Assembly (NCBI GenBank): GCA_032433765.1
Contig: JAVIAB010000041.1
Coordinates: 80,123,555-80,187,554 of the forward strand
Reading direction: 5' to 3'
DNA from: Megaustenia siamemsis
Lineage: Eukaryota; Mollusca; Gastropoda; Stylommatophora; Ariophantidae
DNA: 64,000 bases
Under the pieces are notes generated by a model. That model did not search any database. It had not been told where the DNA came from and saw only the letters and a program-made list of their open reading frames with translations. A program made the position numbers and the translations under genes. Of this stretch, positions 1 through 15,156 are shown in pieces. The stretch's first letter is position 1. Each line of letters begins with the position of its first letter.

Positions 1-431
1 CCACCATTAACATCATCATCATCACCACAACCATCAATATCATCACCATAACCACCACCATCAGCACCACCATCATCACCAGCATCACCATCATCATCAT
101 CATCATCACCACCAACATCACAAACACCACCATCAGCATCATCATCATCAACACCATCACCATCATCACCACCAACACAACCATCATCATCATCATCACC
201 ACCACCAACAGCATCATCGTCATCTCCACCATCATAATCATAATCATTATCACCACCACTGTCATCATCATCATCATGATCCCAACCACCAGCAACATCA
301 TCATCCCAACAACCACCACCATCATCATTATCATCCCATCCACCATCATCATCATCCCAACCACCATCATCATCATCCCAACCACCACCACCATCATCAT
401 CATCCCAACCACCATCATCATCATCATTTCA

Positions 432-462
<31 letters not shown>

Positions 463-2523
463 TCCCAACCTCCACACACCATCATCATTATCATTATTAT
501 CATCCCAAACATCACCATCATCATCATCTAAAGCCACCACCACCATCATCATCATTTCAACCACCACCACCACCATCATCCTCATCATCCCAACTACCAC
601 CATCAGTATTATAATCATCATTCTAACCACCACCATCATACTTATCCCAACCACCACCAACATCATCATCATCTAAAACACTATCATCATCATTCCAACC
701 TCCAGACACCATCATCATTATCTACATCATCATCATCATCCCAAACACCACCACCACCATCACCATCATTATCACAAACACCACCATCATTATCTTCTCA
801 AGCACCACCATCATCATCATCCCAACCACCACCACGAACATCATCATCATAATCATCCCTTATCTTCATCATCATCCCAACCAACACCATCATTATCCCA
901 ACCACCTCATCCGTCATCATCATCATCATCTCCACTAACACCACCATCTTGATCATCATCCCAACCACCGCCATCATCATCCCAACAACCACCATCCCCA
1001 TCATCATCCCAACCACCACCATCATCATATTCCCAAATACCAACATCATCATTATGCCAACCACCACCACAACCATCATCATCATCCAAACCATCACCAA
1101 CATCATCAGCATCATCATCATCGCCATCATCATCACCATCACAACCATCATCATCATCACCATCACTATCATCATCACCACCACCTCCACCATCATCATC
1201 ATCACCATCACCACCACTACCACCATCATCATCACCACCATCATAATCATCACCATTACCATCATCATAATCATCATCATCATCACTGCAACCACCACCA
1301 CTATCATCATCATCATCCCAACTACCACCACCATCACCATCATCATAATAACCACCATTATCATCATCATCATCATTCCAGCAATTACAACGACCGTCAT
1401 CATCATCATCCCAACCACCACCACCACCACCATCATCATCATCATGATCCCAACCACCACCACCGTCATCATCATCATCATCATGATCCCAACCACCACC
1501 AACATCATCATCATATTCATCCCAAATACCATTACTATCATCATCATCATGATCCCAACCACCACCACCGTCATCATCATCATCATGATCCCAACCACCA
1601 CCAACATCATCATCATATTCATCCCAAATACCATCACGATCATCATCATCCCAACTACCACCACCATCATTCTCATCCCAACCAACACCACCACCATCTT
1701 CATCATCTTCCCAACCACCACCATCATAATCATCCCAACCACCACCACCATCATCATCCCAACCATCACCACCACGATATTCATCATCATCCCAAACACC
1801 ACCATCATAATCATGATCATCCCAACCACCACCACTAGCATCATCATCATCATCCCAACCACCACAACCATCATCATCAGCATCATCCCAAACATCACCA
1901 CCACCATTTCATCTTCATCATCCAAACCACCACCACCATCATGATCATCATACCAACCACAACCATCATCACCATCATCCCAAACACCACCAATCATCAT
2001 CATCATCATCATCACCACCACCATCACCATCATCATAACCACCACCACCTCCACCATCATCATCATCACCACCACCATCATCATCACCATCACCGCCACC
2101 ATCATCATCACCATCACCATCACCTCCACCATCATCATGATCACCACCACCATCACCATCATCATCACCATCATCATCACCACCACCATCATCATCATCA
2201 TAACCACCACCATCATGATAATTAACATCACCACCACCATCATCATCACCGCAACCACCACCATCATCATCATCCTCACCCCAACCAAAATCACCACCAC
2301 CAACTTCATCATCATCATCTTAACCACCATGACCATCATCGCCATCATCATCCCAACCATAACAACAATCACCATCAACATCACAACCACCACCATCATC
2401 ATCATCATACCAACCACCACAACCACCACCATCATCATCCCAACCACCATCAACACCATCATCATCATCCCAACAACCACCACGACCGTCATCATCATCA
2501 TCCCAACCACCACAACCACCACA

Positions 2524-2554
<31 letters not shown>

Positions 2555-5040
2555 TCCTGATCCCAACCACCACTACCGTCATCATCATCCTCTTGATCCC
2601 AACTACAACCACCGTCATCATCATGATCCCAACCACCACCAACATCATCAACAACATCATCATTCCAACCACCACCATCTTCATCCTCATCCCAAATACA
2701 ACCATAAAAATCTTTCCAACCATCTCCATCTTCATCATCATCCCAAATACAACCATAAAAATCTTTCCAACCGTCACCATTTTCATCATCATCCCAACCA
2801 CCACCAACATCATCATTCCAAGCACCACTACATTGATCATCCAAACCATTGCCACCAACTTCATCATCATCCCAACCACCACCATCATCATCATCCCAAA
2901 CACCACCATCATAATCATCCCAACCACCACCACCATCATCAACATCTCAACCACCACCACCATCATCATCATTCCAACCAACACCATCATCAGATTACCA
3001 ACCACTACCACCATCATCATCATCTCAACCATTAACATCACCATCATAATATTCATCGCAACTAAAACCATCTACATCATCATCCAAACCACCACCATTA
3101 TGATCATCTCAAACACCACCATCATTTTTATCCTTCCAACCACCATCATCATCATCATCCCAACCACCACCATCACCATCATCATCATCATCCTTACCAC
3201 TACCACCATCATCATCATCATCCCTACCACCACCACCATCATCACCATTCCAACCCCCACAACCATCATCATCATCCAAACCACCACCACCACCACCACC
3301 ACCACCATCATCATCATCGTCGTCGTCCCAACCACCACCAACATATCATCATCCCAACCACCACAACCACCATCATCATCTTCATCCAAACTATAACCAC
3401 CATCATCATCAGCATCGAAACCACCACCACCATCATCATCATCCCAACCACAACCACCATCATCATCATCTACATCATCATCCAATAACCACCAACACCA
3501 TCTTTATAATCATCATTCCAACCACTACCGTCATTATTATCATTATACAAACCACTACCACAATCATCATCATGACAAACACCACCTCCACTATCATCAT
3601 CATCATCATCCAACCACCACCACCAACATCATCATTATCGTCTCAACCTCCAACACCGTCATCATCATCATCCCAACCACCACCACCACCATCACCATCA
3701 TCATCCCAAACACCGCCATTATGATCATCTAAAACCACAATCACCATCATCATCATCCCAACCACTACTACCACAATCATCATCCCAAACACAACCATCA
3801 TCATCATCATCCTGATCACCACCATCAACATCAACATCCCAACCACCATCACCACCATCACCATCACCATCATCATCATCACAACCACCACCTCCACCAC
3901 CTCCACCATCATCATTATCATCCCAACCAGCACCACGACCATCATAATCCCGTCCACCACAACCACCATCATCATCATCATCATCATCCCAAACACAACC
4001 ACCACCATCATCATCCCAACCACCACCACCAACATCATTCTTATCATCATCTGAAACCATCACCATCACCATCATCATCCCAAACATTAACCATCATCAT
4101 CATCTAAAACCACCACCACCATCATCATCCCAACCACCACCACCACCACCACCATCATCATCATCAACCCAAACACCACCATCATCATCATCATCATCCT
4201 AACCACCACCATCATCATAATCATCATCATCCCAACCACCACCCCCACCATCACCATCATAATAACAATCCCAACCACCACCATCATCATCCTCACCCCA
4301 ACTACCACCATCATCACAACCACCACCTACACCATCATCATTATCATCCCAACCACAACCACGACCATCATCATCCCATCCACCACAACCACCACCACCA
4401 TCATCATCATGATCCTAACCACCACCACCGTCATCATCATCATCATTAACCCAACCACCAACACCGTCATCATCATCATCATCATGATCCCAACCACCAC
4501 CACCATGAACATCATCCCAACCACCACCATCATCATCCCAACCACCACCACCATCATCATCATCATCCCAACCACCATCATCATCATTCCAACAATCATC
4601 ATATTCCCAACCATCACCATCATCATTGTCATCCCAACCACCACTATCACCATCATAATCATCATCCCAACCACCACCATCTACATCATCATCCCAACGA
4701 CCACTATCATCATCATCCCAACAAACACCAGCATCGTCATCCCAACCACCACCATCAAAATCACTACCATCACAATCACCACCATCATCATCATCTTCCC
4801 AACCGCCACTAACATCATCATCCCAACCACCACCATCATCATCATCAACCCAAACACCATCATCATCATCATCATCATCCTAACCACCACCATCATCATC
4901 ATCATCATCATCATCCCAACCACCTCCCCCACCATCACCATCATAATAACAATCCCAACCACCAAAATCATCAACTTCACCCCAACTACCACCATCATCA
5001 CAACCACCACCTACACCATCATCATTATCATCCCAACCAC
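1..5040. repeat. Degenerate CAT/CAC trinucleotide tract, about 5 kb
   Basis: The tract is almost wholly CAT and CAC triplets with scattered CCA, AAC and CGT. CCCAACCACC-like blocks recur every 20 to 40 bases, giving a loose higher-order pattern. It continues to the left edge, so its true length is unknown. All long reading frames here (Ile/Thr, His, or Met/Val/Asp polymers) follow from the three-base period on both strands, so no gene is called. On the fucosyltransferase strand it lies downstream of the stop codon and would read as ATG/GTG triplets. Confidence 0.95.
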
Positions 5041-8000
5041 ATGTCATGTCTTGTCACCAAAAACATCCTGTCCCTAGCATCTTGTCTCGTCATCAAAACT
5101 TCCTGCCCCTAGAATCTTCTCTCGTCATCATAACATCCTGTCACTAGTATTTTATCGCGTCATCATAACATCCTGTCACTAGTATTTTATCTCGTCATCA
5201 TAACAACCTGTCACTAGTATTTTGTCTCGTCATCATAACAACCTGTCATTAGTATTTTGTCTCGTCATCACAACAACCTGTCACTAGTATTTTGTCTCGT
5301 CATCACAACAACCTGTCACTAGTATTTTGTCTCGTCATCATAACAACCTGTCACTAGTATTTTGTCTCGTCATCATAACAACCTGTCACTAGTATTTTGT
5401 CTCGTCATCATAACAACCTGTCACTAGTATTTTGTCTCGTCATCATAACAACCTGTCACTAGTATTTTGTCTCGTCATCATAACAACCTATCACTAGAAT
5501 TTTGTCTCGTCATCATAACAACCTGTCACTAGTATTTTATCTCGTCATCATAACAACCTATCACTAGAATTTTGTCTCGTCATCATAACAACCTGTCACT
5601 AGTATTTTGTCTCGTCATCATAACAACCTGTCACTAGTATTTTGTCTCGTCATCACAACAACCTGTCACTAGTATTTTGTCTCGTCATCATAACAACCTG
5701 TCACTAGTATTTTGTCTCGTCATCATAACAACCTATCACTAGTATTTTGTCTCGTCATCATAACATCCTTTCACTAGTATTTTGTCTCGTCATCATAACA
5801 TCCTGTCCCAAGTTTCTTGTCTCGTCATCATAACATCCTGTACCAAGCATCTTGTCTTGTCTTTAAAACGTCCTGTCCCTAGCATCTTGTCTCGTCGTAA
5901 CATCCTGTCCCTAGAATTTTGTCTCGTCTTCATAACGTCCCGTCCGTAATATCTTGTGTGGTCTTTAAAACTTCCTGTCCCTAGCATCTTGCCTCGTTAT
6001 TAAAACGTCATGTCTCTATAATCTGGTATTGTCTTTAAAACGTCCTGTCCGTAGCATTTTCTTTCGTCATTAAAACGTCTTGTCCCTAGCATCTTGTCTT
6101 GTTATTAAAACGTTATGTCCATAGCATTTTCTCTCGTCATTAAAACGTCCTATCCCTAGCATCTTGTCTTGTTATTAAAAAATTATGTCCATAGCATTTT
6201 CTCTCGTCATTGAAACGTCCTGTACCTAGCATCTTGTCTTGTTATTAAAACGTTATGTCCATAGCAATTTGTCTCGTCATTAAAACGTCCTGTACCTAGC
6301 ATCTTGTCTTGTTATTAAAACGTTATGTCCATAGCAATTTGTCTCGTCATTAAAACATTCTGTCCCTTGCATTTTGTCTCGTCAATAAAAACTCCTGTAT
6401 CTAGCATCTTCTCTGATCAATAAAATGTCCTGTCCCTATCATCATGTCTCGTCATTAAAACGTCCTGTCCCTAGTATTTTGTCTCGTCCCTAAACCGTCT
6501 TGTCCTAGCATTTTGTCTCGTCATTAAAACGTACTATCCCTAGTATCTTGTTTTGTCTTAAAACGTAATGTCCCTAGCATATTGTCTTTTTAGTAAAACG
6601 TCATGTCCCTAGCTTATTCTCTCGTCATTAAAACATCCTGTTCCTTGCATATTAACTCGTCATTAACAATGTCCTGTCCCTAGTATCATGTCTCGTCATC
6701 ATAGCATCCTGTCCCAAGCATCTTGTCTCATCAACATAACATCCTGTCCCTAGTATCTTGTCTCGTCATCATAACATTCTGTCCCTAGCATCTTGTCTCG
6801 TCATCATAACATTCTGTCCCTAGCATCTTGTCTCGTCATCATAACATCCTGTCCCTAGCATCTTGTCTCATCATCATAACATCCTGTCCCCTAGCATCTT
6901 GTCTCGTCATCATAACATCCTGTCCCTAGCATCTTGTCTCATCATCATAACATCATGTCCCTAGCATCTTGTCTCGTTATCATAACATTCTGTCCAAAGC
7001 ATCTTGTCTCGTCATCATAACATCCTGTCCAAAGCATCTTGTCTCGTCATCATAACATCCTGTCCAAAGCATCTTGTCTCGTCATCATAACATCCTGTCC
7101 CAAGCATCTTGTCTGGTCATCATAACATCCTGTCCCTAGCATCTTGTCTCGTGATTTAAACGTCCTGTCCCCAGTATCTTGCCTCGACATCATAACGTCC
7201 TGTTCTTAGCATCTTGTCTCGTCATGAAAACGTCCTGTCCGTAGCATCTTTTCTCGTCTTTAAAACGTCCTGTACCTATCATCCTTTCTGGTCATTAAAA
7301 CGCCCTGTCCTTAGCATCTTGTCTCGTCATCATAACCTCCTGTCCCTAGTATCTTGTCTTGCCATTAAAACGCCCTGTCCTTAGCATCGTGTCTCGTCTT
7401 TAAAACGTCATGTCACTAGCATCTTTTATCGTCATCATCAATTCCTGTCGTTAGTATCTTGTCTCGTCATTAAAACTTACAGTCCATTGAATCTTGTATC
7501 GTCATACTAACGTCCTTTCCCTAGCATTTTGTCTCGTTATTAAAACGTCCTGTCCCTAGCATCTTGTCTCATCAAAAAAGTCCTGTATCTAGCATCTTCT
7601 CTGTTCATTAAAACGTCCTGCCGCTCATCATGTCTCGTCATTAAAACGTCCTGTTCCTAGTATCCTGTCTCGACATTAAAACGTCTTGTCTCTTGTATAT
7701 TCTCTCGTCATTAAAACGTCCTGTCTCTAGCATTTTGTCTCACCATCCTAACGTCCTGTCCCTAGAATCTTGTCTCGTCATCATAACCTCCTGTCACTAG
7801 CATCTTGTCTCATCATTAAAACGTCCTGTCCCTAGTATCTTGTCTCATCATTAAAACGTCAAGTCCCTATAAATCTTATCTCGTCATTAAAACGTTCTTT
7901 CCCTAGCAACTTGTCTCGTCATCATAATCTCCTGTCCCTAGCATCTTGTCTCGTCATTAAAACGTCCTGCCACTATCATCTTGTCTCGTCATCATAACGT

Positions 8001-11000
8001 CCTGTCCCTAGCATCTTTTCTTTTTCTCGTCATCATTAATTCATGTCGTTAGTATCTTGTCTCGTCATTAAAACGCCCTGTACCTAGTATCTTGTCTCAT
8101 CATGAAAACGTTTTTTCCCAAGCAACTTGTCTCGTTATCATAAATTCCGGTCGCTAGTAGCTTTTCTCGTCATTAAAACGTCCTGTCCCAAGCATCTTGT
8201 CTCATAATCCTAACGTCCTGTCCCTAGCATCTTGTCTCGTCATAAAAACGTTTTGTACCTAGCATCTTGTCTCGTCATCAAAACGTCCCGCCCCTAGTAT
8301 CTTATCTCATCATTTTAACGTCCTGCCCCTAGTATCTTGTCTCGTCATTAAACGGTCAGTCCCTAGCATCTTGTCTCGTCATCAAATCATCATACCCTAG
8401 TATCTTGTCTCGTCTTCATAACAACCTGTCCCTAGTATCTTGTCTCGTCTTCATAATAGCCTGTCCCTAGTATCTTGTCTTGTCATCAAAACGTCCTGTC
8501 CCTAGCATCTTGCCTCGTCATCATAACCTCCTGTCACTATCATCTTGTCTCATCATTAAAACGTCCTGTCCCTAGTATCTTGTCTCATCATTAAAACGTC
8601 ATCTCCCTAGAATCTTATCTCGTCATTTAAACGTACTTTCCCTAACTTCTTGTCTCGTCATTAAAATGTCATTTTCCCAGCACCTTTTCTCGTCATTATA
8701 AAGTCCTGCTCCTAGCATCTTGTTTAATCATTAAAACGTCATGTCACTATCATCTTGTCTCATCATTAAAACGTCCTGTTCCCAGCACCTTGTCTCGTCA
8801 TTAAAACGTCCTGTACCTAGTATCTTGTCTCGTCATTAAAACGTTATGTCCCTAGCATCTTGTCTCGTCATTAAAACGTTATGTCCCTAGCATCTTGTCT
8901 CATCATTAAAACGTTATGTCACTATCATCTTGTCTCATCATTAAAACGTCCTGTTCCCAGCACCTTGTCTCGTCATTAAAACGTCCTGTACCTAGTATCT
9001 TGTCTCGTCATTAAAACGTTATGTCCCTAGCATCTTGTCTCGTCATTAAAACGTTATGTCCCTAGCTTCTTGTCTCATCATTAAAACGTTATGTCCCTAG
9101 CATCTTGTCTCGTCATTAAAACGTTATGTCCCTAGCTTCTTGTCTCATCATTAAAACGTTATGTCCCTAGCTTCTTGTCTCATCATTAAAACGTTATGTC
9201 CCTAGCATCTTGTCTCGTCATTAAAACGTCCTGTCCCTAGTATCTTGTCTCATCATTAAAACGTCATCTCCCTAGAATCTTATCTCGTCATTTAAACGTA
9301 CTGTCCCTGACATCCCGTCTCGTCATCGTGTCGTCCTGTTCCAATCATCTTGTCTGGTCATTAAAACGTCCTGTCTGTAGTATCTTGTCTCGTCATTGAA
9401 ACGTCCTGCCCCTAGCATCTTGTGTCGTCATTAAAACCTCCTGTCCTTAGCATCTTGTCTCGTCGTCATAACCTCCTGTCCCAAGTATCTTGTCTCGTCA
9501 TTAAAACGTCATCTTCATAGTATCTTCTCTTGTCATCATAACCTCCTGTCACTAGCATCTTGTCTCATCATTAAAACGTCCTGTCCCTAGTATCTTGTCT
9601 CATCATTAAAACGTCATGTCCCTAGAATCTTATCTCGTCATTTAAACGTACTTTCGCTAACTTCTTGTCTCGTCATTAAAATGTCATTTTCCCAGCACCT
9701 TTTCTCGTCATTATAAAGTCCTGTTCCTAGCATCTTGTTTAATCATTAAAACGTCATGTCCCTAGTATCTTCTCTTGTCATTAAAACGTCCTTTCCCTAG
9801 CATCTTGTCTCGTCATTAAAACTTCCTGTTCCCAGCACCTTGTCTCGTCATTAAAACGTCCTGTACCTAGTATCTTGTCTCGTCATTAAAACGTTATGTC
9901 CCTAGCATCTTGTCTCGTCATTAAAACGTCATGTCCCTAGCATCTTGTCTCGTCATTAATACGTCCTGTTCCAATCATCTTGTCTGGTCATTAAAACGTC
10001 CTGTCCCTAGTATCTTGTCTCGTCATTGAAAAGTCCTGTCCCTAGTATCTTGTCTCGTCATTAAAACGTCATCTCCATAGTATCTTGTCTTGTCATCATA
10101 ACCTCCTGTCGCTAGCATGTTGTCTCGTCATCATAACCTCCTGTCCCTAGTATCTTGTCTCGTCATTAAAACGTCCTGTCCCTAGCATCTTGTCTCGTCG
10201 TCATAACCTACTGTCAATAGCATCTTGTCTCGTTGTCATAACCTCCTGTCCCTAGCATCTTGTCTCGTTGTCATAACCTCCTGTCCCTAGCATCTTGTCT
10301 CGTTGTCATAACCTCCTGTCCCTAGTATCTTGTCTCGTCATTAAAACTTCCTGTCCCTAGCATCTTGTCTCGTTGTCATAACCTCCTGTCCCTAGCATCT
10401 TGTCTCGTTGTCATAACCTCCTGTCCCTAGCATCTTGTCTCGTTGTCATAACCTCCTGTCCCTAGCATCTTGTCTCGTTGTCATAACCTCCTGTCCCTAG
10501 CATCTTGTCTCGTCGTCATAACCTACGGTCAATAGCATCTTGTCTCGTTGTCATAACCTCCTGTCCCTAGCATCTTGTCTCGTTGTCATAACCTCCTGTC
10601 CCTAGCATCGTGTATCGTCATCATAACCTCTTGTCCCTAGCATCTTGTCTCGTCATCATAAACTCCTGTCCCTAGCAACTTGTCTCGTCATCATAACCTC
10701 CTGTCCCTAGTATCTTGTCTCGTCATTGAAACGTCCTGTCCCTAGTATCTTGTCTCATCATTAAAACGTCCTGTCCCTAGCATCTTGTCTCGTCAACATA
10801 ACCTCCTGTCCCTAGTATCTGGTCTCGTCATTGAAACGTCCTGTCCCTAGTATCTTGTCTCATCATTAAAACCTCCTGTCCCTAGCATCTTGTCTCGTCA
10901 ACATAACCTCCTGTCCCTAGTATCTGGTCTCGTCATTGAAACGTCCTGTCCCTAGTATCTTGTCTCATCATTAAAACCTCCTGTCCCTAGCATCTTGTCT

Positions 11001-11008
11001 CGTCATTA
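5041..11008. repeat. 35-bp minisatellite, about 170 copies
   Basis: A tandem array with a 35-base period and core CTAGCATCTTGTCTCGTCAT followed by AWAACRTCCTGTCC. The segment 5100-5800 is the most homogeneous and uses a CACTAGTATTTTG variant. The rest mixes at least three variants (CATCATAACATCC, CATTAAAACGTCC, GTTGTCATAACCTCC), partly in homogenised blocks such as 10200-10600. It abuts the trinucleotide tract directly at about 5040. No coding potential is credible. It lies downstream of the fucosyltransferase stop codon. Confidence 0.95.
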
Positions 11009-11159
11009 GAGCGTCCATTTCATGGTCTCATCCATTCACCCAGACGTCCATACTTAGTAGACTTGTCTGTGAGATCCAGCAACATTTCTCTCCCTTTAGT
11101 TTGGACAACCCATTTATCATACTCGCCGGAAGGTGTCAGGATAGTGTGAAGCAACATAT
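11009..11159. other. Short unique sequence between two minisatellites
   Basis: About 150 bases of non-repetitive sequence separating two 35-bp arrays. It is the only unique sequence directly downstream of the fucosyltransferase stop and would belong to its 3' UTR or flank. I see no AATAAA on the minus strand here, so the polyadenylation site cannot be placed. Confidence 0.6.
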
Positions 11160-11455
11160 ATGTGACATTGGTAAGATACTATAAACAAATTATCATTTAA
11201 CATTGGTAAGATACTATAAACAAACAATCATGTAACATCGGTATTTTTTTATAAATCAACTGGCGTGTAACATTGTTAAGTTACTATGAATCAACTGGAG
11301 TGTAACATTGGTAAATTACTATAAATCAACTGGTGTGTAACATTAGTAAGTTACTATAAATCAACTGGTGTGTAACATTAGTAAGTTACTATAAATCAAC
11401 TGGCGTGTAACATTGGTATGTTACTATAAATCAACTGGCTTGAAACATTGATCTG
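11160..11455. repeat. Second 35-bp minisatellite, overlapping a stop codon
   Basis: About eight units with core TTACTATAAATCAACTGG and a 35-base period, unrelated in sequence to the 5041-11008 array. The rightmost unit overlaps the last codons and the stop of the fucosyltransferase: the minus-strand triplets for Pro-Val-Asp-Leu-stop lie inside the ATAAATCAACTGG core. The array therefore looks like repeated copies of the end of the coding sequence plus the proximal 3' UTR. Confidence 0.85.
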
Positions 11456-12109
11456 TTGTAAACCATCTTCTAAGGTCAGGGTACCACTTGCTCGTGTCGT
11501 CCGTCACCATTTTCTCACACAATTCACAGAACGTATTTCTGGGCGGAGTGTACCGGTAGCGCGACTTCTCCTTCAGCATGGCGATGTACCGACTGCTGTC
11601 CTTGGACAGCTCCAACAGGTGCTTGGCAAGCTCTTCCGGAGACGTGAAGTCCGAGGCATCGATAAAAGTGTTGGGCGGAAAGAATCTTTTGTAGTCAGCG
11701 CCTCCCCGCACAACCGGTATGACGTCAACGTTACGAAACAGCTTAAAGAACTTCTCTGTGACGTAATCACGGCACAGCGCGTTCTCAAAGGCCAGGTAGA
11801 AGTGGTATGATTTGGACAACATTGGCAGGCAAATCTTGGAGTCTGAATCTTGTTTGCTGCGCCCACTCTCGCACTTGTACGTTCCACAACTGCCAAAGAT
11901 GTGAACGTCAATGACGTTCTGCATACGTCTGACGTAATCATCTCTTTTACTGTAAGCTCTACAATGACTGACGAACCAGGCAGCGCGAAATGTCTTGACC
12001 TCGTAGATCATCTGGTAGTCCTTGACAGGCAGGTCTTGTCTCTGTAGCAGTCCGTAGACAGAGACAATGTCCGAGTCAAGTCGGTGCGTCATGGTCCAGT
12101 TAAACTGAC
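11424..12109 (-). CDS. Alpha-1,3-fucosyltransferase (GT10), 3' terminal catalytic exon
   Basis: This last exon encodes most of the catalytic domain of a GT10 fucosyltransferase, a Golgi type II membrane enzyme that transfers fucose from GDP-fucose to N-acetylglucosamine of glycans. It starts with the family block FNWTMTHRLDSDI. It contains the GDP-fucose binding signature FYLAFENALCRDYVTEKFF followed by IPVVRGG, and ends in a Cys-containing tail and stop at 11424. The minus-strand acceptor is TTTTATCTAG at 12113-12110. The exon begins in phase 1 and joins exactly to the donor of the exon at 18823. Residues before FNWTM that look open upstream are intron. No frameshift is seen, so the gene looks functional. 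A 29-bp satellite lies about 20 bases beyond the acceptor. Confidence 0.92.
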
Positions 12110-12129
12110 CTAGATAAAATAGAGAAATC

Positions 12130-14993
12130 ACGCGAATATCAGAAATGATGCATCAAAGACGTTAATATCAGTGATGCGACATCAATGACGCTTATATCAG
12201 ATATGCGACATCAATGACGTTAATATCAGAGATGATATTATCATTGACGTTAATATCAGATATGATACACCAATGACGTTAATATCAGAGATGAGACATC
12301 AATGAAGTTAATATCAGAGATGAGACATCAATGACGTTAATATCAGAGATGAAACATCAATGACGTCAATATCAGAAATGAGACATCAATGACTTTAATA
12401 TCAGAGATGATACATCAATGACTTTAATATCAGTGATCATACATCAATGACTTTAATATCAGAGATGATACATCAATGACTTTAATAACAGAGATGAAAC
12501 ATCAATGATTTTAATATTAGAGATGAAACATCAATGACTTTAATATCAGAGATGATACATCAATGACATTAATGTCAGAGATGAGACATCAATGACGTTA
12601 ATATCAGGGATGAGACATCAATGACATTAATATAATATATGAGACATCAAGGATGTTAATATTGGAGCTGAGATATCAATGACGTTAACATTGGAGATGA
12701 GACATAAATGACGTTAATATCAGAGATGAGATATCAATGACGTTAATATCAGAGATGATACATCAATGACGTTAATATCAGAGATGAGATATCAATGACG
12801 TTAATATCAGAGATGATACATCAATGACTTTAATATCAGAGATGAGACATAAATGACGTTAATATCAGAGATGAGATATCAATGACGTTAATATCAGAGA
12901 TGAGATATCAATGACGTTAATATCGGAGATGAGATATCAATAACGTTAATATCGGAGATGAGATATAAATAACGTTAATATCGGAGATGACACATCAATG
13001 ACGTTAATATCGGAGATGATACATCAATGACGTTAATATCGGAGATGACACATCAATGACGTTAATATCAGAGATGAGATATCAATGACGTTAACATCGG
13101 AGATGAGATATCAATGACGTTAATATCGGAGATGAGACATCAGTGACGCTAATATCGGAGATGACACATCAATGACGTTAATATCGGAGATGATACATCA
13201 ATGACGTTAATATCGGAGATGACACATCAGTGACGTTAATATCGGAGATGAGACATCAGTGACGGTAATATCGGAGATGAGACATCTATGACGTTAATAT
13301 CGGAGATGAGACATCAGTGACGGTAATATCGGAAATGACACATCTATGATGTTAATATTGGAGATGACACATCAATGATGTTATTATTAATGACTTTAAT
13401 ATCAGAGATGATACATCAATGACGTTAATATTGGAGATGAGAAATCAATGACGTTAATATTGAAGATGAGACATCAATAACGTAATATCAGTGACGATAC
13501 ATCAATGACGGTAATATCAGATATAAGACATCAATGACGTTAATATCGGAGATGAGACATGAATGACGTTAATATTAGAGATGAGACATCAATGACGTTA
13601 ATATTAGAGATGAGATATCAATGACGTTAATATCGGAGATGAGACATGAATGACGTTAATATTAGAGATGAGACATCAATGACGTTAATATTAGAGATGA
13701 GACATCAATGACTCTAATATCAGAGATGAGACATCAATGACGTTAATATCGGAGATGAGATATCAATGACGCTAATATCAATCAGAGATGATACATCAAT
13801 GACACTAATATCAGAGATCAGAGATGAGACATCAATGACGCTAATATCAGAGATGAGACATCAATGACGCTAATATCAGAGATGAGACATCAATGACGCT
13901 AATATCAGAGATGAGACATGAATGACGTTAATATTAGAGATGAGACATCAATGACGTTAATATTAGAGATGAGACATCAATGACTCTAATATCAGAGATG
14001 AGACATCAATGACGTTAATATCGGAGATGAGATATCAATGACGCTAATATCAATCAGAGATGATACATCAATGACACTAATATCAGAGATCAGAGATGAG
14101 ACATCAATGACGCTAATATCAGAGATGAGACATCAATGACGCTAATATCAGAGATGAGACATCAATGACGCTAATATCAGAGATGAGACATCAATGACGC
14201 TATTATCAGAGATGAGACATCAATGACGCTAATATCAGAGATGAGACATCAATGACGCTAATATCAGAGATGAGACATCAGTGACGCTAATATCAGATAT
14301 ATAACATCAGTGACGGTAATATCAGGGATGAGACATCAATGACGCTAATATCAGAGATGAGACATCAATGACGCTAATATCAGAGATGAGACATCAATGA
14401 CGCTATTATCAGAGATGAGACATCAATGACGTTAATATCAGAGATGAGTCATCAATGACCCTAATATCAGAGATGAGACATCAATGACGCTAATATCAGA
14501 GATGAGACATCAATGACGCTAATATCAGAGATGAGACATCAGTGACGCTAATATCAGATATATAACATCAGTGACGGTAATATCAGGGATGAGACATCAA
14601 TGATGTTAATATCAGAGATGAGACAACAATGACGTTAACATCAGAGATGAGACAACAATGACGTTAATATCAGAGATGAGACAACAATGACGTTAATATC
14701 AGGGATGAGAGAACAATGACGTTAATATCAGAGATGAGACAACAATGACGTTAATATCAGAGATGAGACAACAATGACGTTAATATCAGAGATGAGACAA
14801 CAATGACGCTAATATCAGAGATGAGACAACAATGACGTTAATATCAGAGAGGAGACAACAATGACGTTAATATCAGAGATGAGACAACAATGACCCTAAT
14901 ATCAGAGATGAGACAACAATGACGTTAATATCAGAGATGAGACACCAATGACGTTAATATCAGAGATGAGACACCAATGACGGTCGACATGCA
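12130..14993. repeat. 29-bp minisatellite rich in TGACGT, about 98 copies
   Basis: An intronic array with a 29-base period and core ATGACGTTAATATCAGAGAT followed by GAGACATCA. Variants include TGACGCTAATATC and TCGGAGATG. A larger block of roughly 360 bases with a CAATCAGAGATGATACATC signature is duplicated (about 13,550-13,900 and 13,910-14,260), showing unequal exchange. Nearly every unit carries a TGACGT or TGACGC hexamer. Confidence 0.95.
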
Positions 14994-15156
14994 GACAATG
15001 ATCCATGAAGTCAAACATCAGTCGTCCATCTCACTACATGACTTCTCAGTGACGTCGCTTGCCACCAACACCACTGGGATGGGAGCCGTCGGTTAGCTTT
15101 GTTGACGATCCCCCTTTGATTGAACTTTCTGGGGTCTCATTTCTTCTATATGTGTT

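Noticed and set aside
1..5040. Long open frames encoding poly-Ile/Thr, poly-His or Met/Val/Asp proteins
   Set aside because: All are produced by the three-base period of CAT/CAC repeats and occur on both strands in overlapping positions.
5041..11008. CRISPR-like array of 35-base repeats
   Set aside because: The units are direct tandem copies with no spacers, they drift freely, and the context is a eukaryotic genome.
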